Positions 47,091 to 58,159 of a stretch of 64,000 nucleotides of DNA are shown piece after piece. A program made the position numbers and the translations under genes. The notes beneath the pieces are model-generated. The model worked only from the letters and a program-made list of their open reading frames with translations, did no database searches and had not been told where the DNA came from. The stretch spans positions 1-64,000 of the forward strand of contig BQMF02000761.1 of assembly GCA_027922465.2 (NCBI GenBank), read 5' to 3'. The DNA is from Turritopsis dohrnii (taxonomy: Eukaryota > Cnidaria > Hydrozoa > Anthoathecata > Oceaniidae). Position 1 is the stretch's first letter. Every line of letters begins with the position of its first letter.

Positions 47091-48250
47091 AAGAAGAATC
47101 CACAGATGATGAGGAATTTGATGAACAAAGTACAATTTCATATTACTATCGCTGTGGCTTTGAATACAAAGAAATCCTTCTTTTACTAGAAAGGCGTCAC
47201 AGCTATCAAATAAGTATCCGAACTCTTCTACGCCGGCTCAAATCATATGGATTATCAAGGAGAAATCAACACGTTAACAATAATAACCACCCTCAGCTAA
47301 GGAGAAGACTAGAAGAAATAATACGCGGACCTGGGTCATGTGGAGGCTATAGGACCGTGTGGCATACACTGCAAATGGAAGGTATGCAGGTTCCACGAAA
47401 TGTTATTGCGAGTTTACTCAAAGAAATGGATCCTGAAGGCACTGAATTCAGGAAGGCCAGAAAACTGAGACGAAGGCAATATAGAAATCCCGGGCCAAAC
47501 TATGCATGGCACATTGACGGGTACGATCAAGTTAAGCCATGGGGGTTTTCAATACACGCTGGAATTGATGGTTTCAGCAGGAAACTTTTGTGGATTCATG
47601 TCTGTAAATCAAATAAATCTCCCCACAAAATTGCAGAACTATACCTCAATAGCGTTAATCGTGTAGGTGGCTGTCCTGTTGAACTGGTGACCGACTTGGG
47701 GACAGAAAATGCACTCGTTGCTGCTATACAAGCTTTTTTCCGCAACAATGCAGACGCACATAGATACGTACCATCTACGAGGAACCAGAGGATCGAATCT
47801 TGGTGGTCAATATTAAGCAAAACCCGTATGATTTGGTGGAGAAACTTTTTTTCTGGTTTAGAATCAGATGGTTATCTCAACCTATGTGACGAACTACACA
47901 TGCAGTGCCTTTGGTTTTCTTTTTCTGGGGTCATTCAGAAAGAATTGGATGATATTTTAGAGCATTGGAACACGCACAGAATTCGAAAATCACGATACAA
48001 TTCTGTCGCCGGCCGACCAGATGTAATTTTCTATGGCCCAGAAATCTTTGGGGGTACCGATTTGAAAATCCAGATCGATAGTGCATCCTTAGACATCGCA
48101 TTTGACAGCGTGGAGCCTGAAATGGAAAACGAAGACAAGGATTATGCAGAATATTTTGAACATATTATGCAAGAGTTATCATTAGAAGTTCCTTCTTCTT
48201 GGAACAGCGCATTAGAATTGTACCAACGGTTATTAAATATAGCAAGTTAA
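47091..48250 (+). CDS. IS3/integrase-like DDE transposase of the IS3EU-like element
   Basis: Exon opens after the acceptor TCTATTGTAG. An N-terminal helix-turn-helix-like region (YYRCGFEYKEILLLLERRHS, then TLLRRLKSYGLSRR) precedes a retroviral-type integrase core. Catalytic acids: Asp in WHIDGYDQ (codon 47516), Asp in VTDLGTEN (47693) and Glu in QRIESWW (47795), giving D-59-D-34-E spacing. It ends at TAA 48248-48250 with no frame break. An upstream exon supplying the start codon is expected but was not identified; the first internal ATG is at 47357. Catalysis of cut-and-paste at 6-bp targets is inferred from the element ends. Confidence 0.85.
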
Positions 48251-49486
48251 CTACTTAAATGTTTTCTTTAAGATTTAATTAACGCCATGTGGGTATTATA
48301 TTTTTCGAAAAAACATTTTGCACCAAATACACGCGAAACGAGAGTTAATCCGGACTTCGACTGGTACATAATGGTACTTTTTTGCCATAATTCCTTTTCG
48401 CAAAAAGTTCGAGATTTCAGCTATTTAAAGGTGTGTGTATACAGTACGTATTAAAACAAAAGCAAAGGCAATTTAAGTAATTTTCATAACCATAGGTAGT
48501 AATAAAAATTCTTAAATCTCAAATTGTTATAACTTTTTATGGTTTAGTAGATTTTAATGAAATGTACTAAAATGTATCTCGTTGGAAAGGCATCGTCGAG
48601 TGGTTTATTACAAAACTCAAATTTTGCCAAAAATAGAACATTTAATCAAAGCGAAATCACAAACATTTCCTAAGAACAAAATAAGAACATTTAACTTATC
48701 TCCAAGAACGGCCTGTCTCAGGTTGAATTTTTCGTGGTTGTAATAAAAGGGTAAGTGGTCAAAAAAAGTGAAAAATTCGTTTTTGAAACGAAACGATTTA
48801 TGTCAAACTAAAGTTTTAATAGTCTTTTTTTTTATCAAACTAACATCAAATATAAATATTAAATATAAATGTAATAAAATATAAACAACTAAAAACAAAA
48901 AAAGCAATATTAACATAATATTGTACAGAATTAAAAAGAAGAAACATGAACAAAACGAAACAAAAAGCTTCATTAATAAATCGCTTATCTTTTATATGAA
49001 AAGAAAAACAAAACAATTTGCATCTGAATATGGGTAAATACCTGCAGTTCAGTACCAAATCTAATTCTTATGTACATTTTGAGGCAAATTTCCCAAAAAC
49101 TAGCAAGTAGAGAGCAGTAGGTATATAATTGAAGTAGATTCCTGAATCGATACTTCGACTGAAATAAAAAGAAAAATACTTAAACTTAAACATAAGCAAA
49201 AAAACATAAACCAATTACTAGTAAAACTCTTTCCAAACAGGATGGGGAGTGGTCATGTAGTTCAGTTAGTACGTACATGGCAGTTTGTATGCTACCACTG
49301 CTTTAAGCCATATTTCGGAGTGAACAATAAACTAAAATAAGGGAGTTTCCACAAACACGACGGCTATACCACACTTTTTTTATGGTTACCGACGCTCCTA
49401 GGTATAAACCAGTAAGATGTAGGACCTAAATTGGTTACAGAAGCTCTCAAATATTAACATCAAATATAGATGTCAAAACAAAAACT
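48251..49486. other. Convergent spacer between transposase and ligase genes
   Basis: Both flanking genes end here. AT-rich, no ORF with domain support and no repeat that I can place. Confidence 0.5.
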
Positions 49487-52400
49487 TTAACAATAAGATA
49501 ACAGAATGTAAACAAAGATAACAAAAGTATGTGTCGCCCATTGGTTTCCAAAGTACTTGTTTGCAAATGCGTAGTCATAAAGGTTATGAATAAACTCCAT
49601 TGTTGGGAGTTCTTGCGTGAGGATGCCACGTGGCAAGACCAATTCGTTAGAGCAGACGTGGGACGTTGGGGTAAATTTTAGCTTTTTGACTCCCTCTCCT
49701 TTTATCACTTTCTTTTCTTCTGTTTCTTCACTTTTTTCCGTTTCCTCACCTTCTTCTGTTTTTTGCGTCGACTCATCTTCTACCTCCTCTTTCGTTTCCT
49801 GAAATTATTTAGAAGTAGCCAAAGTCTAACCAAATTAGAAAAAGAAAACAATTTAAAAACTAGGCCAAATTAAATCCGTACCAACAAAAGCGGGCACTAA
49901 ATCAAGCAAAACATTTTTTTTAGCTAACACTTTTTTTTCTAAAACAAAAGTCATACCTCCATCTCATCAGAAGGTACCAGTTCAATGTGGGGCTGAACAC
50001 TGAAACCCAATACTGGGGGTTTATCGCATCCTGTCGTAAATGTGAGTATATCACCAAGAGTAATGTTTCCCCGACGACCACTTGCCACTTCTCTGATATA
50101 CTTTATGAAATAGGTGTAAACCTTTTTCTCTAGGTTGCGGGCACTTGATCCCTCAGGTTTAAAGGAAACTTTAAGTGTTTTGATTAGCCATTGAGGACTA
50201 AGTTTAAAATTACTTTCGTGGAAGAGATGCCTCAAAATCTTGCATTCTTTGAATATCGTAGCAAAGTGAAATGTTTCCAAGCCCCTTAACAGTTCAGCCA
50301 TGGGTTTTGAACTTGGTTGTTGTGCTTGTTCAAAGATTTCGTCCAGCTGAATTGGAGTGAAAATTAGTGGAGCAATTCCGCCTTGAACGAGGCTTATGCA
50401 AACCATAATGCCGATGAAGAAGTAATCTTCTGATAGATGATCTTTCAAACCATTTTTAAAGTATTTGGAATCTATTGCCCGGTTCATAATATTGATCCAC
50501 TCTAACCGTACACCTCCATAATCCTGGGCATTCTCCCCAATGAAATCAACAACAAATGTTAACTGGAAATCCTGAATAGACTCAAATTCTAAAAAGGATA
50601 ATGTTATTATATCATCTCTATCAACCGAAATTTGGTTGATAAAACCTTCGAGGCTGTTCTCTTCATCCATAATATTTTTAACGAAAAGAGCTCTTCCCCA
50701 TGATAGTTTCTTTTGCAAGAACCTCAGAATCTCAACAGGGTCTGTTGTTCCAATTTGATTAATTTCAGAAATCAAGCTTGAACTAGGTAGCTTTTCTGGA
50801 GCATTCACGGCAGATTGGGCGCTGACGTTGGAAGAATTATTCATAGTGGCCGGGACGTTCATGTTGGCACCAGTAGTAACAAGATCATTCATGGTGGTAG
50901 TGGCGTTCATGGCAATATGATCATTCATACTGGTAGGAGGAATTGTGGTAGCAGGAACAACTATAGTGTTAACAGTGCCAGAAGCGTTTATGGTGGAGAG
51001 GTTGTTTGTAAAAGAAACATTGCTGATAGCAGAATTATTCACAGTCGTGGATGGAAAATAATTGGCAACAGGTTCAAAAAGGGGAGTGTTCATGGTTGGT
51101 TCATTAGCAAATCCAGGCAAAGTTAGATGAAATGGTTGTCCAAAGAGCCCATTCAGTCCATTTTCCTCTTTGTTGTTTTTATCGTTTGTGATATACTCAA
51201 CATCTTCATCAAAATTAAATTCAGACAGCCCGTTTTTCTTTGCCAAGTCAGACTTCGTACATAAGTAAAATGTGATTCGTTTGTATTCTGCTCCTATCTC
51301 ATGGCGATATTACTTGAGTGTAAACTTTTCATTTGACCCAGGCATGGTTTCCAAAATTTCAGTCCCATTTTCATACAAAAGTATGTAATAGGTTTGATGA
51401 TCATCATCGTACAAGTCCGGATGAAATGTTTTCCACTTATTTTCTGCAATAATTCTCAATTCCAGTGAAGAGATGCCAGTGGAAACTCTTAAGACTAATT
51501 TTTTTCCTCGCACTTTCACAAGCTTGTCATCCTTCTCTCTCCAGGACATCATTCCTAATGAAATTCCAACCTCTGTTTCTTTAGCGTTTCTTGCTTTTTT
51601 AGATGTAAATCCTTTCCACTGCTTTGATTTTTGTTTTCGATAGTCATCGAAACTTGGCAGTACTTTGGCTGAAAAAAAAGTTTTTCAAAAAGCTATTGTC
51701 CAGTCAACATTGAAGTTAAAGATAATTCATAGTGCCCTTTGAGGTTACTTTCTCTTTGTCTCACAAAATTTTTATTTTCTATTTTGTTGTTGTTGAAATG
51801 ATCGAGACTAGAGCTAATCCCCTCCTTTAGAAAAATTACGAAATTTTTCATTCCCCATCCTTTCTAACAACCCCCGTGCGATTTTCAGAATGTTAGTTCC
51901 ACCCCCCCCCTGGGAAAATCGCCCCCCCCCCCCAACTTTTAGCAACCCTTCTTTCTTAAAGTTCCAAACCCCAGCCTTACGTAATTGTTGTAAGAATTAT
52001 TCCTTAGAATACTCAACTATTATACTAGTATATAAGAAGATTTTTGATATGTTATTTGACTACCAAAAAAATCTACCTATTACCAATACAAATGAATAAA
52101 AAACAATAATAAAATGAGCACAAACTGAATTCCTGGGGAAAAAATTACCTGCTTTACTGCCTGATGCTTCTTCCTTTTCATTTGTACCAGAACCAAGCTG
52201 ATTGTGTCCAACATCTAATAAAAAAGTTGAAAGAAGTGTAACAATTTGCTGGACATAAAAAAATCTACAAAAACTATATCTCATCACAATTTTTAATAAA
52301 GGTTTTTTACTTTAAGACCCACTTGGCATTTTTAAGCCTTTTTGACCTCAATAATATAAAATAAAGATCTGCATTGAAAAATTCAATTATTGGCCTTAAA

Positions 52401-53061
52401 ACAAAACTTTTCATCAAAATCATTAATTGCAAATAATGTCTTTGAATAAATTTGAATAACGAAAAACTTTGTGTCAAATAAAAAATTTTTACCAAAAATT
52501 CCAACCTCCTTTAAATTTTCATCCCCACCCTCTAAAATAAAATTTGAGTTGGAATCTCACCTCATCCCCCTGAGAACACACTGTGATAAAAAATGAAAAT
52601 CAATATCATAGTAAATAGTAAATGAAAAGACGAACTTTTTAAAAAATTGCATTTACTAAAAATAAAAATATTATATATATATATTTTTTTACCTGATGAT
52701 GTGCTTAGACACGAAAAGCTTCGTAAGTTATTTTTAATAAATGCAATTTTTTAAAAAGTTCGTCTTTTCATTTACTATTGAATTATGGCAAGTTATAACT
52801 TATAATATCATAGTACGTCCACTGACTTCTGGCTAACCAATTAGCATGCTTTTGTTGTATTCTTTTTTGAAAACAATTATTGGTTAACCAGGAGTCTGTG
52901 GACAGACTATACTCACCAGAAAATTTATCATAAATAACCAGAAATAGTAGTTACTAAAATTTAAGTTTCTTACTGTTACCACAGTGGTAGCAAAAGTTGG
53001 GATTCAAAACAGTCAATTCCTGTCCACATTTTTTACATGACAATTTTAATTGGTTATTCAT
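49487..53061 (-). pseudogene. Transposon-borne HECT-like E3 ligase, one internal stop
   Basis: Four exons with matching phases: 53061-52974, 52214-52149, 51668-49957 and 49798-49487, about 725 codons. Exon 1 starts with a zinc ribbon (CKKC...CYHC). Exon 3 carries the N-terminal domain ending FTLK-TAA-YRHEIG. The TAA at 51310-51312 is the only break. Next come an Asn/Thr/Met-rich repetitive linker and a HECT N-lobe-like part (DYGGVRLEWINIMNRA, HLSEDYFFIGIMVCISLVQG). The C-lobe runs through DILTFTTGCDKPPVLGFS, then a Glu-rich insert, then KFTPTSHVCSNELVLPRG, where Cys fits the thioester position. Ubiquitin transfer is the family role. The stop may be a recent mutation, a sequencing error or a recoding site. 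Confidence 0.78.
52615..52778. repeat. 164-bp palindromic repeat with CTGATGA...GAAA core
   Basis: The arms ATAGTAAATGAAAAGACGAA (from 52615) and the exact complement ending at 52778 match for about 41 bp. Between them is a TA microsatellite and CTGATGATGTGCTTAGACAC-GAAA. That core resembles the conserved part of hammerhead ribozymes found at Penelope-type element ends, but I could not pair a convincing stem III. It lies in an intron of the HECT-like gene. Confidence 0.6.
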
Positions 53062-54246
53062 CTAAATGTAAAAAATAAAAATGATTTTGTAGTTTTTAAC
53101 TTAGAAAACATAAAAAGTTTTTTGTATATATTTTTTATTTAAAATTTATACAAATGAAATCATCATAATTTAGCACTGTATAAATAAGACTTCAAAAGCC
53201 AGTACAGATCAGCAGACACCATGATACTAACTGTAGAATTTTTGAAACGTGTAGCATCCACCCCTCATTTAGTACCCTCATTTAGTATTTAGTAAAGTGT
53301 TGTTAGAAGGAATAGACTCCACCCTTTTATGTCTTTAAAAGCCCATTTTTACAATTTTTGGCAAACAAAATTGTCATTTGAATAAATTTCTTGACACTTG
53401 AAACAAACAAACGCAGCCTACCCGGAAACTATAGTGATTAAAAAAGCCGTGAAAATTATGGAAATTGTAATGAAAAACAATCAGTCACTTTTGGCAAGGC
53501 AAAAGTGTCTTAAAAAAGTCCACAATATTCAAAATGTTCCAGAACACCCTCATAATAGTGCCATTTTCTTTTGAGACTTCCACTCACTGTTCCAGCTGGA
53601 CATCTTGCCTTTTCAAGTTCGCCATTATGGATCAACATGGCCAACAAAACAGCATGCTTGCGGACGACGGGTTTTTAAATTTGCCGTGACTTTTTAGTTT
53701 GTCGTGGCTTTTTAGTTTGCCGTGGCTTTTAAATTTGCCGTGACTTTTTAGTTTGCCGTGGCTTTTTAGTTTGCCGTGGCTTTTTAGTTTGCCATGGTTT
53801 TTTAGTTTGCCTTGAGTTTTTAATTTGCTATAAATATTCTTAAATGTGCCGCGGGTTTTTTAAATGTGTTGTTGATTCTTTTTAATTTTCCGTGATGTGT
53901 TTGTTTTGTTTTGGCGTGGCACTTGTGGGCCACCGTACGTTCCTATTGCGCAGTATTGATGTTCGTATTGCGCAGTAGTGATGTTCATATTGTGCAGTAG
54001 CAACATTCTTATTGCACAGTAGTGATGTTCATATTGCGCAATAGTTACTTCCCTATTGCGCAGTTTTCATTCAGTAAGACGCAATGATCATGTTATGACA
54101 ACTTCTTTAAAAGTTGTACTTATCACGCAAGAAGTAGTTTATTGCGCAATAAGAGCTTATCATTGCGCAATACGATCAGAATATTGCGCAGTAAAACTGA
54201 AAAGTTTGCTTAAAAAATATGGCAGCAATGGGCTTCCGTATGCTTC

Positions 54247-54496
54247 GGATACAGAAATCTCTATTGTTTTTTAAGATCTTTTGTCATAATGTTATCACGA
54301 TTTATTATAACGTTCGAATGATTGCAAAGAAATTGCACTATTCGAGCGCTCGAATTTCCGGTTACATTGTTAAATGTTTAGAATGCATACTTTCGCCATC
54401 AAAAAGTGTTTTTGAAGGATAAATGATGATAAAAATGAAAACAAAATTTTATTTCGCGTTTGTGTTCTTTGTTTGTAATTTGCTTGATGTGAGCTG
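54247..54496. other. Flank of the large transposon, nothing recognised
   Basis: Host sequence after the TGCTTC duplication. I see no conserved domain in the short plus-strand frames at 54219-54422. Confidence 0.35.
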
Positions 54497-55680
54497 TTAC
54501 ATCAATCGGTGATGAGGAGTATGATATCCTTCTACATTTGGTAAATGGTCAATTTCACAAACCGGTAAAAGAGCGCACGAGGGTCGAAAAGTCAGCGGTT
54601 ACAAGATTCTGGAGGGCCAAAGGAAGATTTACGAGTGATGAGAGTGGAAGAGTATTATTATTCGATAACAGGAAGGTAGGGTCCTTTGATACTTATAAAC
54701 AAGCTTCCAATCATCCATTGAAAAAATTTCTAATTGTCGTAAAAGAAGTCGTCTGTTATTTGAATAATCAAGAAAAGAGTTTTCTACCTGGTATACCAAT
54801 TTTCTCCATGAATCTACCGACATTTAGTGGGACCTCAATAAGATGGAGGCTGGGAACAACATCGACAGAAGAATGAATACAGAAGACTCTCTGTAATTCG
54901 AACTCGCAAGGGACCAAAAAAATGTTTCGAATTACAGAGATTCTACTGTACTATAACATATTTTTCAATTGGGATAATGGCGACATGTTATGATTCCGAA
55001 ATTGACCAATCGCTGACATGCTTTTTAAGTATGTTAAGTATCCTAATTTTTGATTTTAAACCTACTGACGTGAATGTCAATGTACCCAATAAACGAGAAA
55101 CGCCAAGAAGCAATTAGTATACCGGGCAGACAAAGAAAAACCTACAATACGCCATTAATTGTTATTATAATAATTTTAATAGGTTGTTAAGAAGACCGAA
55201 ACCAAAGCCATTGAGGCCAAAACCTTTATTAAAAGCAGGTCTGGTGGATACAAAAAGTTAAGAGCAAGAGCTGCGGATGGCTATGCGGGTTTAAGTAATA
55301 AAGAAATTCTACGAGTGACAATGAATATCAGATACCGACAGTATTCCATAAAATTTACCAACAAAGCAAAACCTAAGCCAGTTCGTGTCAAAAACATCCA
55401 TGAACAGCATCAAATTGATTTAGTAGACATGCGGAAAATGAAGATCCAATATAAGGGTAGAACGTACCGGTACATTTTTTCTTTGCTTGATATTTTTTCA
55501 ATATTCCATTGGCTTGCTCCATTAGAAAGAAAGCTTTCTTCTCATGTGTTAAGAGAGTTGAACAAGATCTACTCTATCCATGGACAACCAATTAGGTTAC
55601 AAAGTGACAACGGCGGAGAATTTAAGAAAAATGTCAAAGTGTATTGCCAGAGGAAGAAAATTAAGATGATCAGATGCCGG
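54497..55680 (+). pseudogene. Integrase gene (KRBA2-like), truncated before the catalytic Glu
   Basis: Exon 1 (about 54497-54675, donor GTAGGG) has the N-terminal signature VNGQFHKPVKERTR and AVTRFWRAKGRF. Exon 2 (55192-55680) follows in phase 0 with SRSGGYKKLRARAADGYAGL and NKAKPKPVRVKNIHEQHQID. The core shows Asp in HQIDLVDM and Asp in LQSDNGGEF. The frame is cut at KMIRCR, just before the region that should hold the catalytic Glu, by the start of the element at 55681. Related intact proteins are frequent in cnidarian genomes as far as I recall. Whether it was an LTR-element or Ginger-type integrase is open. Confidence 0.7.
54880..54948. mobile_element. 69-bp pogo/Tigger-like MITE with TA flanks
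   Basis: CAGAAGACTCTCTGTAATTC at the left and, inverted, CAGTAGAATCTCTGTAATTC at the right. Each is bordered by TA (54878-54879 and 54949-54950), the Tc1/mariner-pogo target. It sits in the intron between the two integrase exons. Confidence 0.75.
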
Positions 55681-56083
55681 TGTCACCGCCTAAAAGTACT
55701 CCCCAGTACCGTTTTCCTAAGAAATAAGTACTCTCGGGATTCCTTATTTCCTAGTAAATTTGTACTTCCCCTTGGAAATAAGTACTCCCCTTTTTATGCC
55801 CTTGAGCAGTTTCGGTAAACTACACACCAAATCGTCCCATGAATATGCGAATTTCTGTAAAAGGATTACTGATTTTCTGTTTAATGGAAAGGACGGTGCT
55901 TGAAATAACTGAGGGGAATGAAAACAAACGCACATAACAAAAACAAAAATAAAACATTTTGACATATCCTACATTCCTGTGTCTTCAGCACACTATCAGC
56001 ATTAATTCTTGCATACAGGTAGCTTATAATAGTTATAGAAGAGCCAGTTATTTTTCGGCAGCTAGTCTCATTATAAGTTTTGA

Positions 56084-58158
56084 TTAGGGAATTTTGACTT
56101 TAGGGAATGGCGACAAGTTCTTCTTTATCAAACACAAGATAAGATGGTCTCGCATTTTTCCAACATCAAAATGGGCCTCCATGGGCGATGACCCATTCAA
56201 AATTTCTGCTGCAAAGGCCACAGCGAATGGGCCACAATTGAAGCCATCAGGCTGTTTTTGCACGGGAAGGAAGTTGATAACCAATTTCTCACTCTCCTTA
56301 ACAATTTTCTTGTACAACGCATCTACACATTTCTTTGTGGATCGGGTGAGGGATGTCTTCAAGCTGTCACAGATCTGAACCCTACCATTAGAGGAAAATG
56401 TGAGCAACCAGTGGTTAGAGCCATCATGCAGTAGCTGAATGTGGTCATTGCTAACTGGTCGATATGGTGCATTGCCACGTTTTTGCACGTTCAAGACAGA
56501 TTGGTAATCAGTTCCCAGCTCTTTACAAATAAGCTTCTGGGCAGCGTCCATGATCCGATCATTCAACCATGAATTTGGAGAGCGAAGGATTTGTTCGTCT
56601 TCAATCTGGAGGTTATTGGCTCTTGAAATTTCTTTCGTTTGATCTGTAGGTTTTCCAGATGATTTCCAGAAGATTCTTTCGACTGTAAACCAGGAATGCT
56701 TTTCAGGACGAATAATAAGCCATGCAGATTTCCATTTTTTATTGTTAATCATGTCAGCTAAACTAACAGCAACCCCACTAAAAGGGCCAAATATTTTCAC
56801 AACTTTCCGTACACTCACTTTAATCATGCCGTTCCATCGAGGTAATGTATCAAGCATGCGATTTTGAAATTTGATGTATAACCGAGGAAGAAGTGATTCT
56901 TGTTTTCTTTGTACGATCTCTTTGAATTTTAAACAGGTGCGTGATACAGCTCTATATGTTTCTACTACGTTATCGGAGGACTTCACAGAGTCAATCAAAA
57001 TCTTTTCAATGATTTCTTTTGGTAGTTTGGGCCATAAATTTGGAAGTTGCTGGTTGCCTGGAGCGGAAGAATTGATCTTTTCATGAACAGGCACCTGCTG
57101 GTCCATTGAAGCAGAAGAAGCAATTTTTGTGTCAACAGGAGCCTTTTCATCATTCACAACGATAGGAGTTGGATCCACGTATGGTTTCAACAGAGAGATA
57201 CTGTACTTCTTTTTGATTTCCTTTCCATTCTTGTTAGTCAAAGAGCATAGGTTCTTCTTTGATATCGCTTGAACTGTGTATGGACCGAGCCACTTGAATG
57301 AAAATTTGCCGCCTTTTCTGTCCTCCCTCTTTTGGCTTTAGAAGCACCTTCTGAGCAACCTTGACAACGTTTGGCACTTGGTGGTGTCGATTGTAATCAC
57401 GTTGTTGGTTCTTCTGCGCTGATTGAATGTTTTCACCTACGTGTTTATGAACTTTTTCTCTCATAGAAATTGCATTTGAAAGAACCGCATCGAACGTTTT
57501 TTTATCGAATGGTTCGTCAGTGCTGTCATCAACATTATGGAATAAATTATGTTTAATGTCGATGGGTAATGTTGGCTCTCGGTTGTACAGAAGAAAAAAG
57601 GGTGAATATTTTGTCGATGTGTGTCTGCTAACCCTATGTGCAAACAAAATTCCTTCGATGATATATGGCCATTCGGCGGCGTTTTCTGCAAGAACCTTCA
57701 CCAATGAGTCCTTGATAGTTCGGTTTTGCCGCTCACAAAGTCCATTGGATTGGGGATGGTATGCAGATGTTACGCGTTGTGCGGTGCCAGTCATTCTGTG
57801 CAGATGTTCGATCACTTCGTTGACAAACTCTCTTCCTTGATCATTGATTTGCACTTTGATGCATCCATGACAGCAAATGATTTCATACAAAAACTGCGCA
57901 ATTGTAGCAGCTGTTTTGTCTGTTTTGTCTTTGGGCTTTGCTTCAGACTTCGTAAAATATTTCGTAAAATAGTCTAAGCACACAATTAGATGCTTAAATT
58001 CGTCAACTTGAGGCAGATTACAAACATCAACACCAACTTGCTGCATAACTTCGTTTATTACAGGAATACTATGGAGCTCAGAAGATACTTTTTTTATTTT
58101 ACCATGTTTTTGGCACTGGTCACATTTCTTGATAAACTCTTCCACATCACCAATTTCT
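56084..58158 (-). pseudogene. Integrase fused to F-box-like and ULP1 protease domains, frameshifted
   Basis: The first part (58158-57234) starts inside the zinc-binding domain (EEFIKKCDQCQKHGKI) and has a full DDE core: Asp in VGVDVCNLP, Asp in INDQGREF and Glu in SNGLCERQNR. A one-base shift near 57325 moves to the second frame (57241-56084), which reads on as KEIKKKYSISLLKPYVDP. It then shows an F-box-like stretch (LPKEIIEKILIDSVK) and a C48/ULP1-type protease: His277 in SNHWLLTF, Asp292 in QICDSL, and a Gln then Cys336 in QPDGFNCGPFA. Integrase plus ULP1 suggests a Ginger1-type DNA transposon; no reverse transcriptase is present. The 5-prime end is truncated. Confidence 0.78.
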
Positions 58159-58159
58159 A

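Larger units (their letters stand above)
46099..53937. mobile_element. Nested IS3EU-like transposon, 7.84 kb, TSD CGTTCC
   Basis: Left end TATGGTGGCCCACAA and inverted right end TACGGTGGCCCACAA, followed at both ends by about ten mirrored 18-bp repeats of the type GCCACGGCAAACTAAAAA. CGTTCC is duplicated exactly (46093-46098 and 53938-53943). It interrupts the ATTGCGCAGTA repeats of the outer element, so it is the younger insertion. It carries a DDE transposase (plus strand) and a HECT-like ligase gene (minus strand), arranged tail to tail. Confidence 0.9.
38725..54240. mobile_element. Large IS3EU-like transposon, 15.5 kb including nested element, TSD TGCTTC
   Basis: TACGGAAGCCCATTGCTGCC at 38725 is mirrored exactly at 54240. 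The inverted ends stay almost identical over about 280 bp (38725-39005 and 53944-54240) and consist largely of roughly 22-bp repeats around ATTGCGCARTA. TGCTTC flanks both sides (38719-38724 and 54241-54246). The element contains a broken HECT-like gene (40619-43172), other candidate exons and a broken ORF at 39033-39632. A second IS3EU-like element is inserted in its right terminal repeats. I see no transposase belonging to the outer element. Confidence 0.88.

Noticed and set aside
50815..51126. 103-codon plus-strand frame
   Set aside because: Antisense shadow of the Asn/Thr-rich linker of the HECT-like gene.
51888..51935. C-rich runs near 51900
   Set aside because: Simple homopolymer tracts in an intron; no G-quadruplex series or gene signal beyond composition.
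57520..57977. Plus-strand frames opposite the integrase
   Set aside because: Shadows of the minus-strand integrase core, which carries the catalytic motifs.
55315..58158. LTR retrotransposon with paired LTRs
   Set aside because: Two integrases are present but no reverse transcriptase, protease or direct long terminal repeats are visible; the ends are inverted, not direct.
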